64,000 nt of DNA from Marinibacterium sp050389775. GTDB lineage: Bacteria > Pseudomonadota > Alphaproteobacteria > Rhodobacterales > Rhodobacteraceae. The notes under the pieces are model-generated. The model did no database searches. It saw only the letters and a list, made by a program, of their open reading frames with translations, and was not told where the DNA came from. The stretch lies in contig NZ_CP177144.1 of assembly GCF_050389775.1 (NCBI RefSeq), positions 2,976,001 to 3,040,000 of the forward strand. The letters are read 5' to 3'. Position 1 is the stretch's first letter. Every line of letters begins with the position of its first letter. Shown here one piece after another: positions 16,614 through 26,665 of this stretch. A program made the translations under genes and the position numbers.

Positions 16614-16640
16614 ATCGCCCGGGGACAGGATCCGGGCGAT
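16614..16640 (-). terminator. Candidate terminator of the FadL-like gene
   Basis: ATCGCCCGG (16614-16622) and CCGGGCGAT (16632-16640) form a perfect 9-base stem with a 9-base loop, 19 bases past the stop codon at 16659. No T-run follows. The stem sequence resembles the one after speE. Confidence 0.5.
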
Positions 16641-16658
16641 GGCAGGCGTCGGGCAGGA

Positions 16659-17759
16659 TCAGAAGTTGTAGCCGATCTTGATGCCCGCGCCGATCGCGGT
16701 GTTGTTGTCAAAGGACGAGGTCGCGAAGGGCGTGCGCGACACGACGGTTTCCGCGTCGCCGATCCAGGCCAGGTTGACCCCGCCGGACACGCTGAACCGG
16801 TCGCGGGTGTATTTCACGCCGACCGTCACGCCGAACAGCCCGTCATGGGGGCCGAGGTTCGTCGTGTAGCCACCGACGGCCGGCTCATAAGTCAGCGCCA
16901 CCGAGCCCGACCAGGTGTCGTTGAATTTCCGTCCCACACCAACGGTATAGGTGGTGTAATTGCCGTTGTAATAGACGATCGGCGTGCCCAGCAGGTTCTC
17001 GTAGACCGGCGGCGTGATCGTGAAATCGGCCCAGTTCACCCAGCGCACGCCACCAAACAGCAGCGTGTCGGCGGCGATGCCGGTCTGGAAATCAAAGTTG
17101 ATCGCCTCGGGCGTCTCCAGCGAGGTCGGGCTGGTCGATGTGCCGGTCAGGGCGGTGTATTCGGTGACCTCGGTGTCATGTTTGACCTTCGAGAAATAGG
17201 TCAACGCCACGCGCAGGGCGATTTCCGGTTTCTCGTAGGCCGCGCCGACCAGGTAGCCAAAGGACGTGTCGGTCGGGCTGCTGGCGGTGTAGCCGGCGAA
17301 ATAGGGGATCGCCACGTCGGCCGAAATGGCCTGGGCGCGCAGGCCGGCATGCACGCTGAACCCACCGTCGAACTTGTAGCGCAGGATACCTGTGATGGCG
17401 TTGCTTTCGAATTCCGCCGTCGAGCCGCCAAAGACATAGCCCGTGCCGGTCGGATAGCTGACATCCGCGCCATAGGGCTGGTCAAAGATCAGCGCCAGGC
17501 TGATGCGGTCGTTGATGTCGGTCTTGTAGGCCGCGCCGAAGCGCAGGTAATTTTCGGTCAGATTGCCCGAATCGGCGCCCAGTGCCGAGCCGGTGACATC
17601 CGGATAGACCGAGCCGAAGGACAATTCGGCATAAGACCCACTTTCGCCGCCGGTTTCGAACAGCGGGGCGATGCTTTGCCCGGACCGGTCGATCCCGCCG
17701 GCATGCGACATCGATGCGACAAGGCATCCCGCCGAAGCAAGTGTCAGATAACGCTGCAT
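16659..17759 (-). CDS. OmpP1/FadL-family outer-membrane transport protein
   Basis: The 366-residue protein starts with a signal peptide (MQRYLTLASAGCLVASMSHA, cleavage about after residue 20). A series of amphipathic strands rich in aromatic residues follows and the chain ends in phenylalanine, as outer-membrane barrels do. The arrangement matches FadL-like porins that admit hydrophobic compounds such as fatty acids. The start has a strong GGGAGGAAATC ribosome site. It lies alone between two EamA transporter genes. The ligand is not determinable, although many acyl-CoA genes lie elsewhere in the window. Confidence 0.82.
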   Translation of the reverse strand: MQRYLTLASAGCLVASMSHAGGIDRSGQSIAPLFETGGESGSYAELSFGSVYPDVTGSALGADSGNLTENYLRFGAAYKTDINDRISLALIFDQPYGADVSYPTGTGYVFGGSTAEFESNAITGILRYKFDGGFSVHAGLRAQAISADVAIPYFAGYTASSPTDTSFGYLVGAAYEKPEIALRVALTYFSKVKHDTEVTEYTALTGTSTSPTSLETPEAINFDFQTGIAADTLLFGGVRWVNWADFTITPPVYENLLGTPIVYYNGNYTTYTVGVGRKFNDTWSGSVALTYEPAVGGYTTNLGPHDGLFGVTVGVKYTRDRFSVSGGVNLAWIGDAETVVSRTPFATSSFDNNTAIGAGIKIGYNF

Positions 17760-17881
17760 GATTTCCTCCCAATTGACGTAGAAGGATACTAGGTCACCCT
17801 TGGTTTAGGCAAGCATGACCACACGGAATAACAAAAATGACGTGCGGGAAGGACACACGCAACATTGTTGCGCCCCAGACG

Positions 17882-18778
17882 TCATGCCCCGGCGGTGGCG
17901 GCATCCCGGCGCTTGCGGTTTTCTGCCAGCAAATTGATGTAATTGCCCGCGAAAATGACGATGGCCCCGACAAAGACCCAGATATCCAAGGGTTCCTGGT
18001 ACAGCAGCATGCCGACGATGGCGATGGTCGGCACCCGGGCAAAATCGATGGGGATGACAAAGGTGGCCGGGGCGATGGCCAGGGCGTTGGCAACGCAGAA
18101 ATGCGCGAGCAGGCCGGCCAGCGCGACCAGGATGACCCAGGGCAGGGCGCGGGCGTCGGGCAGGGTGATGTCGAAATCGAACCCGGCGGCGATCAGGCCC
18201 AGGACCAGTTGCATCAGGGTCAGCCAGAACAGGATGCAGCCGATCGATGCCGTGCGCGTCAGGCGCTTGGTAAAGATCGTGGTAAAGGCAAAGCAGATCG
18301 CGGCCGATGCGGCGCAGAGCACGCCCAAGTTCAGCTGTTCGGCGCCCGGGCGCACGACGATCAGGATGCCGGCAAAGCCCAACGCCGCGGCCAGGCTGCG
18401 CACGGCGGTCAGCCGTTCGCCTAGCAACAGCGGTGACAGCAGCAGAACCCAGATCGGCTGGGTGAATTCCAGCGCAAAGACCTGGGCCAGGGGAATCATG
18501 GTGATGGCGAAGAACCAGAGGTTCTGGCCGGTGAAATGAGCCGCGTTGCGGGCCAGGTGCAGGCCCAGACGGTCGGTCGTGACCGAAGCCCATTTGCCGG
18601 TGACGGTCAGCACCGCGGCGACGATCATCAGGCCGAACAGCGAGCGGTACATCATCAGCTCGAACGTATCGAGCTGAACGCTGACTTCGCGCCCGGCCAC
18701 CGCCATTGATGAAAACGACGCGATGGCGCCGATCATCCAGGCGGCCGCGCGCCCGGGTCTGTCTTCGCTCTGGTTCAT
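17882..18778 (-). CDS. EamA/DMT-family transporter
   Basis: The 298-residue membrane protein has ten likely helices in two EamA repeats, with AAWMIGAIASFSSMAVAGRE at the N-terminus and the paired QPIWVLLLSPLLLGERLT segment. It resembles RhaT/YdcZ-like small-molecule exporters and is only distantly similar to the EamA protein at 15607. The substrate is unknown. It is downstream of guaA on the same strand, with a 54-base gap upstream of it, so it may be read from the guaA promoter. Confidence 0.86.
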   Translation of the reverse strand: MNQSEDRPGRAAAWMIGAIASFSSMAVAGREVSVQLDTFELMMYRSLFGLMIVAAVLTVTGKWASVTTDRLGLHLARNAAHFTGQNLWFFAITMIPLAQVFALEFTQPIWVLLLSPLLLGERLTAVRSLAAALGFAGILIVVRPGAEQLNLGVLCAASAAICFAFTTIFTKRLTRTASIGCILFWLTLMQLVLGLIAAGFDFDITLPDARALPWVILVALAGLLAHFCVANALAIAPATFVIPIDFARVPTIAIVGMLLYQEPLDIWVFVGAIVIFAGNYINLLAENRKRRDAATAGA

Positions 18779-18832
18779 CCGCTCCTCCGGCCCGGTCGGC
18801 CCGGATCCCTGCGCTACATCATCGGTCGGGGA

Positions 18833-20395
<1,563 letters not shown>

Positions 20396-20524
20396 GGCCT
20401 GCCTTTAGGGCCATTGGCGCATCCGGGCAAGAGCACCGTTTCCTTTGCGCGCCCTTCGAAGCGATTTTCCCGCGGCATGCGCGACCAGCGGCGCCGGGCA
20501 CAGGGGCGGAATGGCCTGCATGCG

Positions 20525-21466
20525 TCAATCGATCGGGGCCAGCAATTCGGGCGCGGTGACCAATTGGCGCACACCATGGCTGTGGGTTTCCTCGAAAATG
20601 TTCCCGCTCATCGCCCATTCATCCAGCGTCGTGATATCCAGCCGGGCGCAGCGCGGGCGCACCGACCAGGTGACCTGGAGCGGCGAACAGGTGTCTTCGC
20701 TGTAACTCGGCCCGGTGGTCGAACCGCGAAAGACCACCGGATTGCCGGTGCCGGTGGGCAGGGAACGCGGCTGGTGCAGGCCCGAGCGCATCGTGCCGCG
20801 ATAGACAAAATCCATGAAATCCAGAGCGTTGGGGTCATTCACGACCAAGAACACCTGAGATTCGACACGCAGTTGCGGATTGGCGCAGCCTTCGGACAGG
20901 CATGCCCCCAGGCCGGGCCCGGGATCGACCGGGCACGTGGAATAGACCCAATGCACCTCGATCGTGTCGCCGGGCTGAACCCCATGAAACCCTCCCGATC
21001 GGGGCAATTCCACGCCATGCCCGCCGCTGGTCCGGGTGACATGGCCGGCATCTTGATCCGCGTCGTGGCCTGCATGGTCTGTGCCCGCATTGTCATCGCC
21101 GTGGGTCGCGGGCATCTCCTCGCCTGGGCGTGTCAGCTCGGCGACGGACAGGCGATTCGACCCGGTACATCGAAACCCGCCCGACTCACCCGGGCCGGCA
21201 TAGACAGAAAATCCGGGCCCCATGTGTTCGGCATTTGTATGGGTATGGATGTTGCACAGGTTCATCTCGGCCGCCGGCGGGGCAAAATCGAAACGCACGC
21301 CGTTTCGGCCATAAGTGTTTGAAATATCGCGTGGTGTTTGCGGTCCGTAATCCTGGCACAGGGCCAGCGCGGCGCCGGCCATCAGCGACAGGCACAGGGC
21401 CAGGCCCGACAGGCGGGCCAGGGCGGATGTAAGCGACATCACGGGCGGTGACGGAAACCGGGGCAT
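20525..21466 (-). CDS. Secreted delta-class carbonic anhydrase-like protein
   Basis: The product (313 residues from the ATG at 21466) starts with a signal peptide, the hydrophobic stretch ending MAGAALALC at about 35. The mature part has FDFAPPAAEMNLCNIHTHTNAEHMG, a histidine-rich motif like the zinc-binding region of the CA_like/delta-carbonic anhydrase family, and several cysteines that could form periplasmic disulfides. An unusual His/Asp-rich insert follows at about 117-147 (HGDDNAGTDHAGHDADQDAG). If active it would interconvert CO2 and bicarbonate outside the cytoplasm. The family call is moderate. A start at 21439 (MSLTS) is an alternative. Confidence 0.62.
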   Translation of the reverse strand: MPRFPSPPVMSLTSALARLSGLALCLSLMAGAALALCQDYGPQTPRDISNTYGRNGVRFDFAPPAAEMNLCNIHTHTNAEHMGPGFSVYAGPGESGGFRCTGSNRLSVAELTRPGEEMPATHGDDNAGTDHAGHDADQDAGHVTRTSGGHGVELPRSGGFHGVQPGDTIEVHWVYSTCPVDPGPGLGACLSEGCANPQLRVESQVFLVVNDPNALDFMDFVYRGTMRSGLHQPRSLPTGTGNPVVFRGSTTGPSYSEDTCSPLQVTWSVRPRCARLDITTLDEWAMSGNIFEETHSHGVRQLVTAPELLAPID

Positions 21467-21675
21467 GTGGCGCGACCTCGTGTTCTTGCCTTGCCCGCGC
21501 AAGCTTGGGCCACCGGCGTTGACATCGCGTTAATCCCGCCATGACAGGATAGGATGTCGTTTTCGGTCCGGACATGACGCAATCGCATGGCGCGGCGCTT
21601 GCGGTTCTGGCTAGACAACCGACAGAAGGGCGCGGTGCGGTCAGGCCGCGGCCGGCAGAAGTGAGGTGTGGCATC

Positions 21676-23223
21676 ATGGCGGATCAACCCAGGGCAACGG
21701 GGCGGCGCAGGGGCGGCGGCGGCGCGGCGCGGCGCGCGGAACGTACGGCCGTGCGCATCGAAACGGCCCGCTACATCGAGCGAAACATCCCCAATTTCGA
21801 GATCCTGACCGAAGAGGCGTTGGAGATCATCGAGGCCAATGCCGAAACGGTGCTGGCCGAGATCGGCGTCAATTTCGTCAACAATCCCGGGGCGCTGGAG
21901 CTGTGGCGCGACGCCGGGGCCGAGATTGTCGGCGAGCGCGTGCGCATCCCGCGCGGCCTCGCGCGCAAGCTCTGCGCCACCGCCCCGTCGTCTTTCACCC
22001 AGCACGCCCGAAATCCCGAGCGCAACGTGGTGATCGGCGGAAAATCCCTTGTCTGTGCACCGGTTTACGGCCCTCCCTTCGTGCGCGATGCCAAGGGCGG
22101 ACGGCGTTACGCCACGATGGAAGATTTCCGCAATTTCGTGAAACTTGGCTATATGTCCAAGTGGTTGCACCATTCGGGGGGCACGGTCTGCGAGCCCACG
22201 GATGTGCCCGTCAACAAGCGCCATCTCGACATGCTGCTGGCGCATATGACCCTGTCGGACAAGCCGTTCATGGGCTCGGTGACCGAACCCAGCCGGGCGC
22301 AGGACAGCGTCGAGATGTGCGAGATTCTCTTCGGCAAGGATTTCGTGCAGCAGAACACGGTGATGACCTCGCTCATCAACATCAATTCGCCGCTGACGTT
22401 TGATGACGTGATGATGGGCGCGCTTGAGGTCTATGCCCGCAACAACCAGGCCTGCATCGTGTCGCCCTTCATCGTCGGCGGGGCGATGGCGCCGGTTTCC
22501 GTCGCCGGCACGCTGACCCAGGTTCTGGCCGAAGTGCTTGCCGGCATTGCCTATTCCCAGCTTGTTCGGCCCGGCGCGCCGGTGATCTTCGGGGCCTTTG
22601 TCACCTCGATCGACATGAATTCCGGGGCGCCCACCTTTGGCACGCCCGAGGCCAGCCAGATCCTCTACGGCGCCGGTCAGCTGGCGCGGCGGATGAAGCT
22701 GCCGTTCCGCTCGGGCGGCGCGCTTTGCGCGTCGAAACTGCCGGATGCCCAGGCCGCCTATGAAACCTCGAACACGCTGAACACGGCGCTGATGGGCGGC
22801 GTGAATTTCATGCTGCATGCCTGTGGCTGGCTCGAAGGCGGTCTGGTCAGTTCCTACGAGAAATTCGTGATGGATGCCGACCAGTTGGGCGTTCTGCACA
22901 AGATGGCCGAAGGCGTGCCCGTCGACGTCAATGCTCAGGCCATGGATGCCATTGCCGAGGTCGGGCCGGGCGGCCATTACTTGGGTTGCGCCCATACACA
23001 GGCCAATTTCCAGTCGGCGTTCTGGCGCAGCCAGGTGCTGGATTACAAACCGTTCGAGACCTGGGATGAGGAAGGCGCCCGCGATACCCAGGCGCTTGCG
23101 GCCGAGCGGGTGGCGAAGCTGCTGGAAACCTATCGTCAACCGGATCTGGATCCGGCGATTGCCCAGGCGCTGGACAGCTACGTCGCCGAGAAGAAGGCCT
23201 CGATGCCCGACGCCTTCATGTAA
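21676..23223 (+). CDS. MttB/trimethylamine methyltransferase-family protein, non-pyrrolysine
   Basis: The 515-residue protein aligns in character with the MttB TIM-barrel family: EEALEIIEANAETVLAEIGV near the N-terminus, central VSPFIVGGAMAPVSVAG and a C-terminal helical tail. The frame contains no amber codon, so it is the non-pyrrolysine type, some of which demethylate glycine betaine and similar quaternary amines. The start at 21676 follows a GAGGTG site. No corrinoid protein, reactivase or methylcorrinoid:THF methyltransferase gene lies in this window, so the methyl acceptor is unclear. A basic Gly/Arg-rich head (residues 8-20) is unusual. Confidence 0.85.
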   Translation: MADQPRATGRRRGGGGAARRAERTAVRIETARYIERNIPNFEILTEEALEIIEANAETVLAEIGVNFVNNPGALELWRDAGAEIVGERVRIPRGLARKLCATAPSSFTQHARNPERNVVIGGKSLVCAPVYGPPFVRDAKGGRRYATMEDFRNFVKLGYMSKWLHHSGGTVCEPTDVPVNKRHLDMLLAHMTLSDKPFMGSVTEPSRAQDSVEMCEILFGKDFVQQNTVMTSLININSPLTFDDVMMGALEVYARNNQACIVSPFIVGGAMAPVSVAGTLTQVLAEVLAGIAYSQLVRPGAPVIFGAFVTSIDMNSGAPTFGTPEASQILYGAGQLARRMKLPFRSGGALCASKLPDAQAAYETSNTLNTALMGGVNFMLHACGWLEGGLVSSYEKFVMDADQLGVLHKMAEGVPVDVNAQAMDAIAEVGPGGHYLGCAHTQANFQSAFWRSQVLDYKPFETWDEEGARDTQALAAERVAKLLETYRQPDLDPAIAQALDSYVAEKKASMPDAFM

Positions 23224-23256
23224 GTGAAGATTTCAGGGGCGAGGCGCGGGCGCGCC

Positions 23257-23568
23257 TCAGCCCAACTCGTCCAGAGCCACCGCGGCCTGGGCCGAGCGGA
23301 TCAATTGGGCTTCGCCCATCATCGCGATCAGCACGTCGATGTGGCACACCAGCGAATAGGCCGTGTCGCCTTCGCGGCGCTGGCTGTCCAGCTCGCTTTC
23401 GATATCCATCAACCGCATCAGCGCCGGCGCCGGGCGCGGCAGGCTGCCATATCCCAGCAGCCGTTGCAGATGCCGGTCGCGCCGGTAATCGGCCGCGCCG
23501 CAGCGTGCGGCACGAACCAGAAGCCGGGGGCGGCGAAGGGCGGTCACCATGCTGAGTAGGTCTTGCAT
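23257..23568 (-). CDS. DUF6477-family small protein
   Basis: The 103-residue protein starts MQDLLSMVTALRRPRLLVRA and contains RDRHLQRLLGYGSLP. I recognise it as the Rhodobacterales-restricted DUF6477 family of unknown function. It is helical, moderately basic in its first half, and lacks a signal or membrane segment. It is divergent from a DUF6456 regulator across a 220-base A/T-richer spacer, which suggests joint control. It is also convergent with the MttB-like gene, 33 bases away. No catalytic motif is visible. Confidence 0.75.
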   Translation of the reverse strand: MQDLLSMVTALRRPRLLVRAARCGAADYRRDRHLQRLLGYGSLPRPAPALMRLMDIESELDSQRREGDTAYSLVCHIDVLIAMMGEAQLIRSAQAAVALDELG

Positions 23569-23788
23569 GTCTGGTCTCCTGAGTGTCGGCCGACAGGCGG
23601 CCCTGTGGAAAAACCATACACAACTTAAGCGGGTGTTGCGCGAAGCGGCGACAGCCCGCGCGGTGGTTTCATTTCTGTTTATCGTTTAGATACAATGTTA
23701 AAGCTGCAGGGGTTCATTAACTTCCGCGTAAGAAATTCTCCTCAAGGTTGTAGATAACATTGAGGATAAGTTTGGGACAACTGATCGC
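23569..23788. promoter_or_regulatory. Divergent control region between the DUF6477 and DUF6456 genes
   Basis: This 220-base spacer is clearly richer in A/T than its surroundings. TACAAT at 23691-23696 resembles a -10 box facing the DUF6456 gene, with TTCATT (23668-23673) as a poor -35. Other short A/T elements are present. No perfect inverted repeat was found. Confidence 0.4.
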
Positions 23789-24889
23789 ATGGTTATGATG
23801 AACGGAACGCAGATGCGCGGCGAAGGCGCGGTAGTGCTGCCCGGTTGGGTGTCGTCCAGCGTGCGGCATTACCTGGCCCATACCGAGGCCGGCCAACCCA
23901 TCCGTGACCTGGCCCGGCGCTGCGGCTGTCATGCCTCGACGGTGATGCGCCAGATCCGCAAGGTCGAACAACGCCGCGACGATCCGCTGATCGATGCGGC
24001 GCTTCAGGCGCTGGCCCTGGTCGCCCGGCCCGACCGGCGCAAGGGCGCGCCGCTGCCCGGGGTGGCCGATCCGGGGCGGCTGCACGACGAGGCGCGGCGG
24101 GTGCTGGGGCGGCTGTGTGAAAGCGGCGCGGTACTGGCGGTGGCCGATGACATGGAAAAGGCCGTCGTGGTGCGCGATGCCCATGCCGGATCGGGGATGC
24201 GTACGGCGGTGGTCGATCGCGAGATCGCCGGCGCGCTGGCGCTGAACGACTGGATCGCGGGTACGGGCAGCGGGCGGGTGCGGCGCTACATGATCACGGC
24301 GGCCGGCCGCGGGGCGCTGAACAAGCTGCTGGCCGAGAATGCCAATGCCGCGCGGTCTCATGCCGAACACGGATTTTCCGAGGCGCCCCAGGCCTTTGCC
24401 GGCCAGCGCATGGCCGATCCCGACGAGTTCGAGGGACGCAGCCGGCGGGTGCGCTATGGTGCCGTCGAAAGCCCGCTGGTGGCGCTGGCGCGGCGGCGCG
24501 ACAAGGACGGCAAGCCGTTTCTCGCCGATGATCTGGTGCGCGCGGGCGAACGGCTGCGCGAGGATTTCGAGCTGGCGCAGGTTGGCCCGCAGGTGACACA
24601 GGATTGGGACAGTTTCCTGGTCGGCGGCATCGACGTGCCGCAGGCCGGACCGGTCACGGGCAATGGTCCGGGCGCCGCGCTGGCGCGGGTCCAGGGCGCG
24701 CTGGCCGAGCTGGGACCGGGGCTGAGCGACGTGGCGCTGCGCTGCTGCTGCATGCTGGAAGGCCTTGAAACGGCTGAGAAACGCATGGGCTGGTCGGCGC
24801 GGTCGGGCAAGATCGTGCTGCGGATCGCCCTGCAACGGCTCAAGCGCTATTATCAGGGGCCGAGCACGCGCGATTACCTGATCGGCTGA
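23789..24889 (+). CDS. DUF6456 helix-turn-helix protein
   Basis: The 366-residue protein has an N-terminal HTH (PIRDLARRCGCHASTVMRQI, about 38-57). A second winged-helix-like middle part is likely. The C-terminal DUF6456 domain contains LRCCCMLEGLETAEKRMGWS and SGKIVLRIALQRLKRYY. The C-terminal segment resembles the DNA-binding end of phage late-gene regulators. It is probably a transcription regulator of the Rhodobacterales, with unknown targets. ATG 23789 was kept; one at 23813 is in frame, and neither has a strong ribosome site. It is divergent from the DUF6477 gene. Confidence 0.72.
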   Translation: MVMMNGTQMRGEGAVVLPGWVSSSVRHYLAHTEAGQPIRDLARRCGCHASTVMRQIRKVEQRRDDPLIDAALQALALVARPDRRKGAPLPGVADPGRLHDEARRVLGRLCESGAVLAVADDMEKAVVVRDAHAGSGMRTAVVDREIAGALALNDWIAGTGSGRVRRYMITAAGRGALNKLLAENANAARSHAEHGFSEAPQAFAGQRMADPDEFEGRSRRVRYGAVESPLVALARRRDKDGKPFLADDLVRAGERLREDFELAQVGPQVTQDWDSFLVGGIDVPQAGPVTGNGPGAALARVQGALAELGPGLSDVALRCCCMLEGLETAEKRMGWSARSGKIVLRIALQRLKRYYQGPSTRDYLIG

Positions 24890-25035
24890 TCGGCGCGCGT
24901 CAACGGTTTCGCAAGGAGTTTCGGGCAAAAGGAATTTACCGCGCGGGGATGCATGGCGGGCATGCAGCTCTGGCGGTACAACGTCAGGGCGTTTATGATA
25001 GGTCTGATCGCCACACAGGCGGAGGAGACAGACCC

Positions 25036-25986
25036 GTGCGAGACCTCAAGATTCCCGGCCAGCGCCATCCCGAGAAGGCGCATCGCCCGGACAATGCCCA
25101 GCCCCGCAAACCGGCCTGGATCCGGGTCAAGGCGCCGGTCGGGCAGGGGTATCGCGAGACGGCCAAGATCATGCGCGAGCACCGTCTGACCACGGTCTGC
25201 GAAGAAGCCGGCTGTCCCAATGTGGGCGAATGCTGGAACCAGGGTCACGCGACCATGATGATCATGGGCGAAATCTGTACGCGCGGTTGCACCTTTTGCA
25301 ACGTGGCCACCGGCCGGCCGGATGCGCTGGACGTGTTCGAACCGGGCCGCGTGGCCCATGCCGTCGAAAAGCTGGGGCTGAACCACGTGGTCATCACCTC
25401 GGTCGACCGTGACGACCTCGAAGACGGTGGGGCCGAGCATTTCGCCCAGACCATCCGCGCCGTGCGCCACCGCGCCCCGGCCACCACGATCGAGATCCTC
25501 ACCCCTGATTTCCTCAAATGCGCGCCCTCGGTTCTGGAAACCGTGGTCGAAGCGCGGCCCGACGTGTTCAACCACAATCTCGAAACCGTGCCCGGGCTTT
25601 ACCCGTCGGTGCGGCCCGGCGCGCGGTATTTTCATTCGCTGCGGCTGCTGCAACGGGTGAAAGAGATGGATCCGACGATCTTTACCAAGTCGGGCATCAT
25701 GGTGGGCCTGGGCGAAGATCGCCCGTCGGTGCTGCAGGTCATGGATGACATGCGCGCGGCCGATGTCGATTTCCTGACCATCGGCCAATACCTGCAACCG
25801 ACGCCCAAGCACCACGTGGTCGACCGTTTCGTCACGCCCGAGGAATTTGCCGCCTACGAGAAATCGGCCTTTGGCAAGGGTTTCCTGATGGTGTCCGCCA
25901 CGCCGCTGACCCGGTCGTCCTATCACGCCGGCGACGATTTCGCCCGCCTGCGCGAGGCCCGGCAGCGCAAGCTGGGACTGGGGTAA
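25036..25986 (+). CDS. lipA: Lipoyl synthase
   Basis: The 316-residue protein has both iron-sulfur motifs: Cys55, Cys60 and Cys66 for the auxiliary cluster and CTRGCTFC at 81-88 for the radical-SAM cluster. The C-terminal RSSYHAG supplies the serine ligand. It inserts two sulfur atoms into octanoyl chains on lipoyl-dependent enzymes. The start is a GTG at 25036 preceded by GGAGGAG, which is far better than any ATG. The next gene encodes a LysE-type exporter. Confidence 0.95.
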   Translation: MRDLKIPGQRHPEKAHRPDNAQPRKPAWIRVKAPVGQGYRETAKIMREHRLTTVCEEAGCPNVGECWNQGHATMMIMGEICTRGCTFCNVATGRPDALDVFEPGRVAHAVEKLGLNHVVITSVDRDDLEDGGAEHFAQTIRAVRHRAPATTIEILTPDFLKCAPSVLETVVEARPDVFNHNLETVPGLYPSVRPGARYFHSLRLLQRVKEMDPTIFTKSGIMVGLGEDRPSVLQVMDDMRAADVDFLTIGQYLQPTPKHHVVDRFVTPEEFAAYEKSAFGKGFLMVSATPLTRSSYHAGDDFARLREARQRKLGLG

Positions 25987-26056
25987 ACTGCCCCTGATGC
26001 AAGGCTGACACTCGGCGCCGTTGCGCCTTGGCGCGCGGCTTGCTACCGCTTATGCC

Positions 26057-26647
26057 GTGTTAGAGTTCAGCCTTGCGGTTCTTTTCCTTGTGATCACCCC
26101 CGGTCCGGGCGTCCTGTCGACGGCCGGGGTCGGCGCGGGTTATGGCTATCGCCCGGGGCTGGCCTATGTCGGTGGCCTTTTCGTCGGCAACAACGTGGTG
26201 GCCGGGCTGGTCATCTCGGGCGTCGCGGCCATTGCCCTTGCGCTGCCCTGGCTGCGCGGCGTTCTGCTTTTTGCGTCAACGGGTTACCTGTTGTACCTGG
26301 CGGGCAAGATCGCCTTTGCCGGGGCCGAGATCGGGTTCATTCATGCCGACCGTGCGCCGGGGTTCTGGAACGGGCTGGCGCTGCAACCGATCAACCCCAA
26401 GGCCTATGTTGTGTCGACGACGCTGTTCTCGGGCTTTGCCTTCCTGCCTCAGGCGCCGGCCAGTGAAATCGCGATCAAGCTGGCGATCTTCAACATCCTG
26501 TGGATTCCGATCCACCTGGCCTGGCTTTGGGCCGGGGTCACCCTGCGCCGGCTGGAGCTGCGCCCCGGGGTTCAGCGCGGCATCAACCTGGCCATGGCCG
26601 GGGCCATGCTGATCGTCGTGTCACTGGCCGTCATGTCCCAGCTGTGA
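26057..26647 (+). CDS. LysE/RhtB-family exporter
   Basis: The 196-residue membrane protein begins (as GTG) with MLEFSLAVLFLVITPGPG, the LysE-family signature of proline and glycines in the first helix. Six helices are predicted and the central WNGLALQPINPKAY segment fits the family. It likely exports an amino acid or derivative. The GTG at 26057 gives the usual family length; a TTG at 26021 would add 12 residues without support. It lies 70 bases after lipA. Confidence 0.85.
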   Translation: MLEFSLAVLFLVITPGPGVLSTAGVGAGYGYRPGLAYVGGLFVGNNVVAGLVISGVAAIALALPWLRGVLLFASTGYLLYLAGKIAFAGAEIGFIHADRAPGFWNGLALQPINPKAYVVSTTLFSGFAFLPQAPASEIAIKLAIFNILWIPIHLAWLWAGVTLRRLELRPGVQRGINLAMAGAMLIVVSLAVMSQL

Positions 26648-26665
26648 CGCGGCCCGCCGAGGCGC

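Noticed and set aside
23718..23732. CtrA site TTAA-N7-TTAA upstream of the DUF6456 gene
   Set aside because: The right half is GTAA, so only one half-site matches; the match is expected by chance in an AT-richer spacer.
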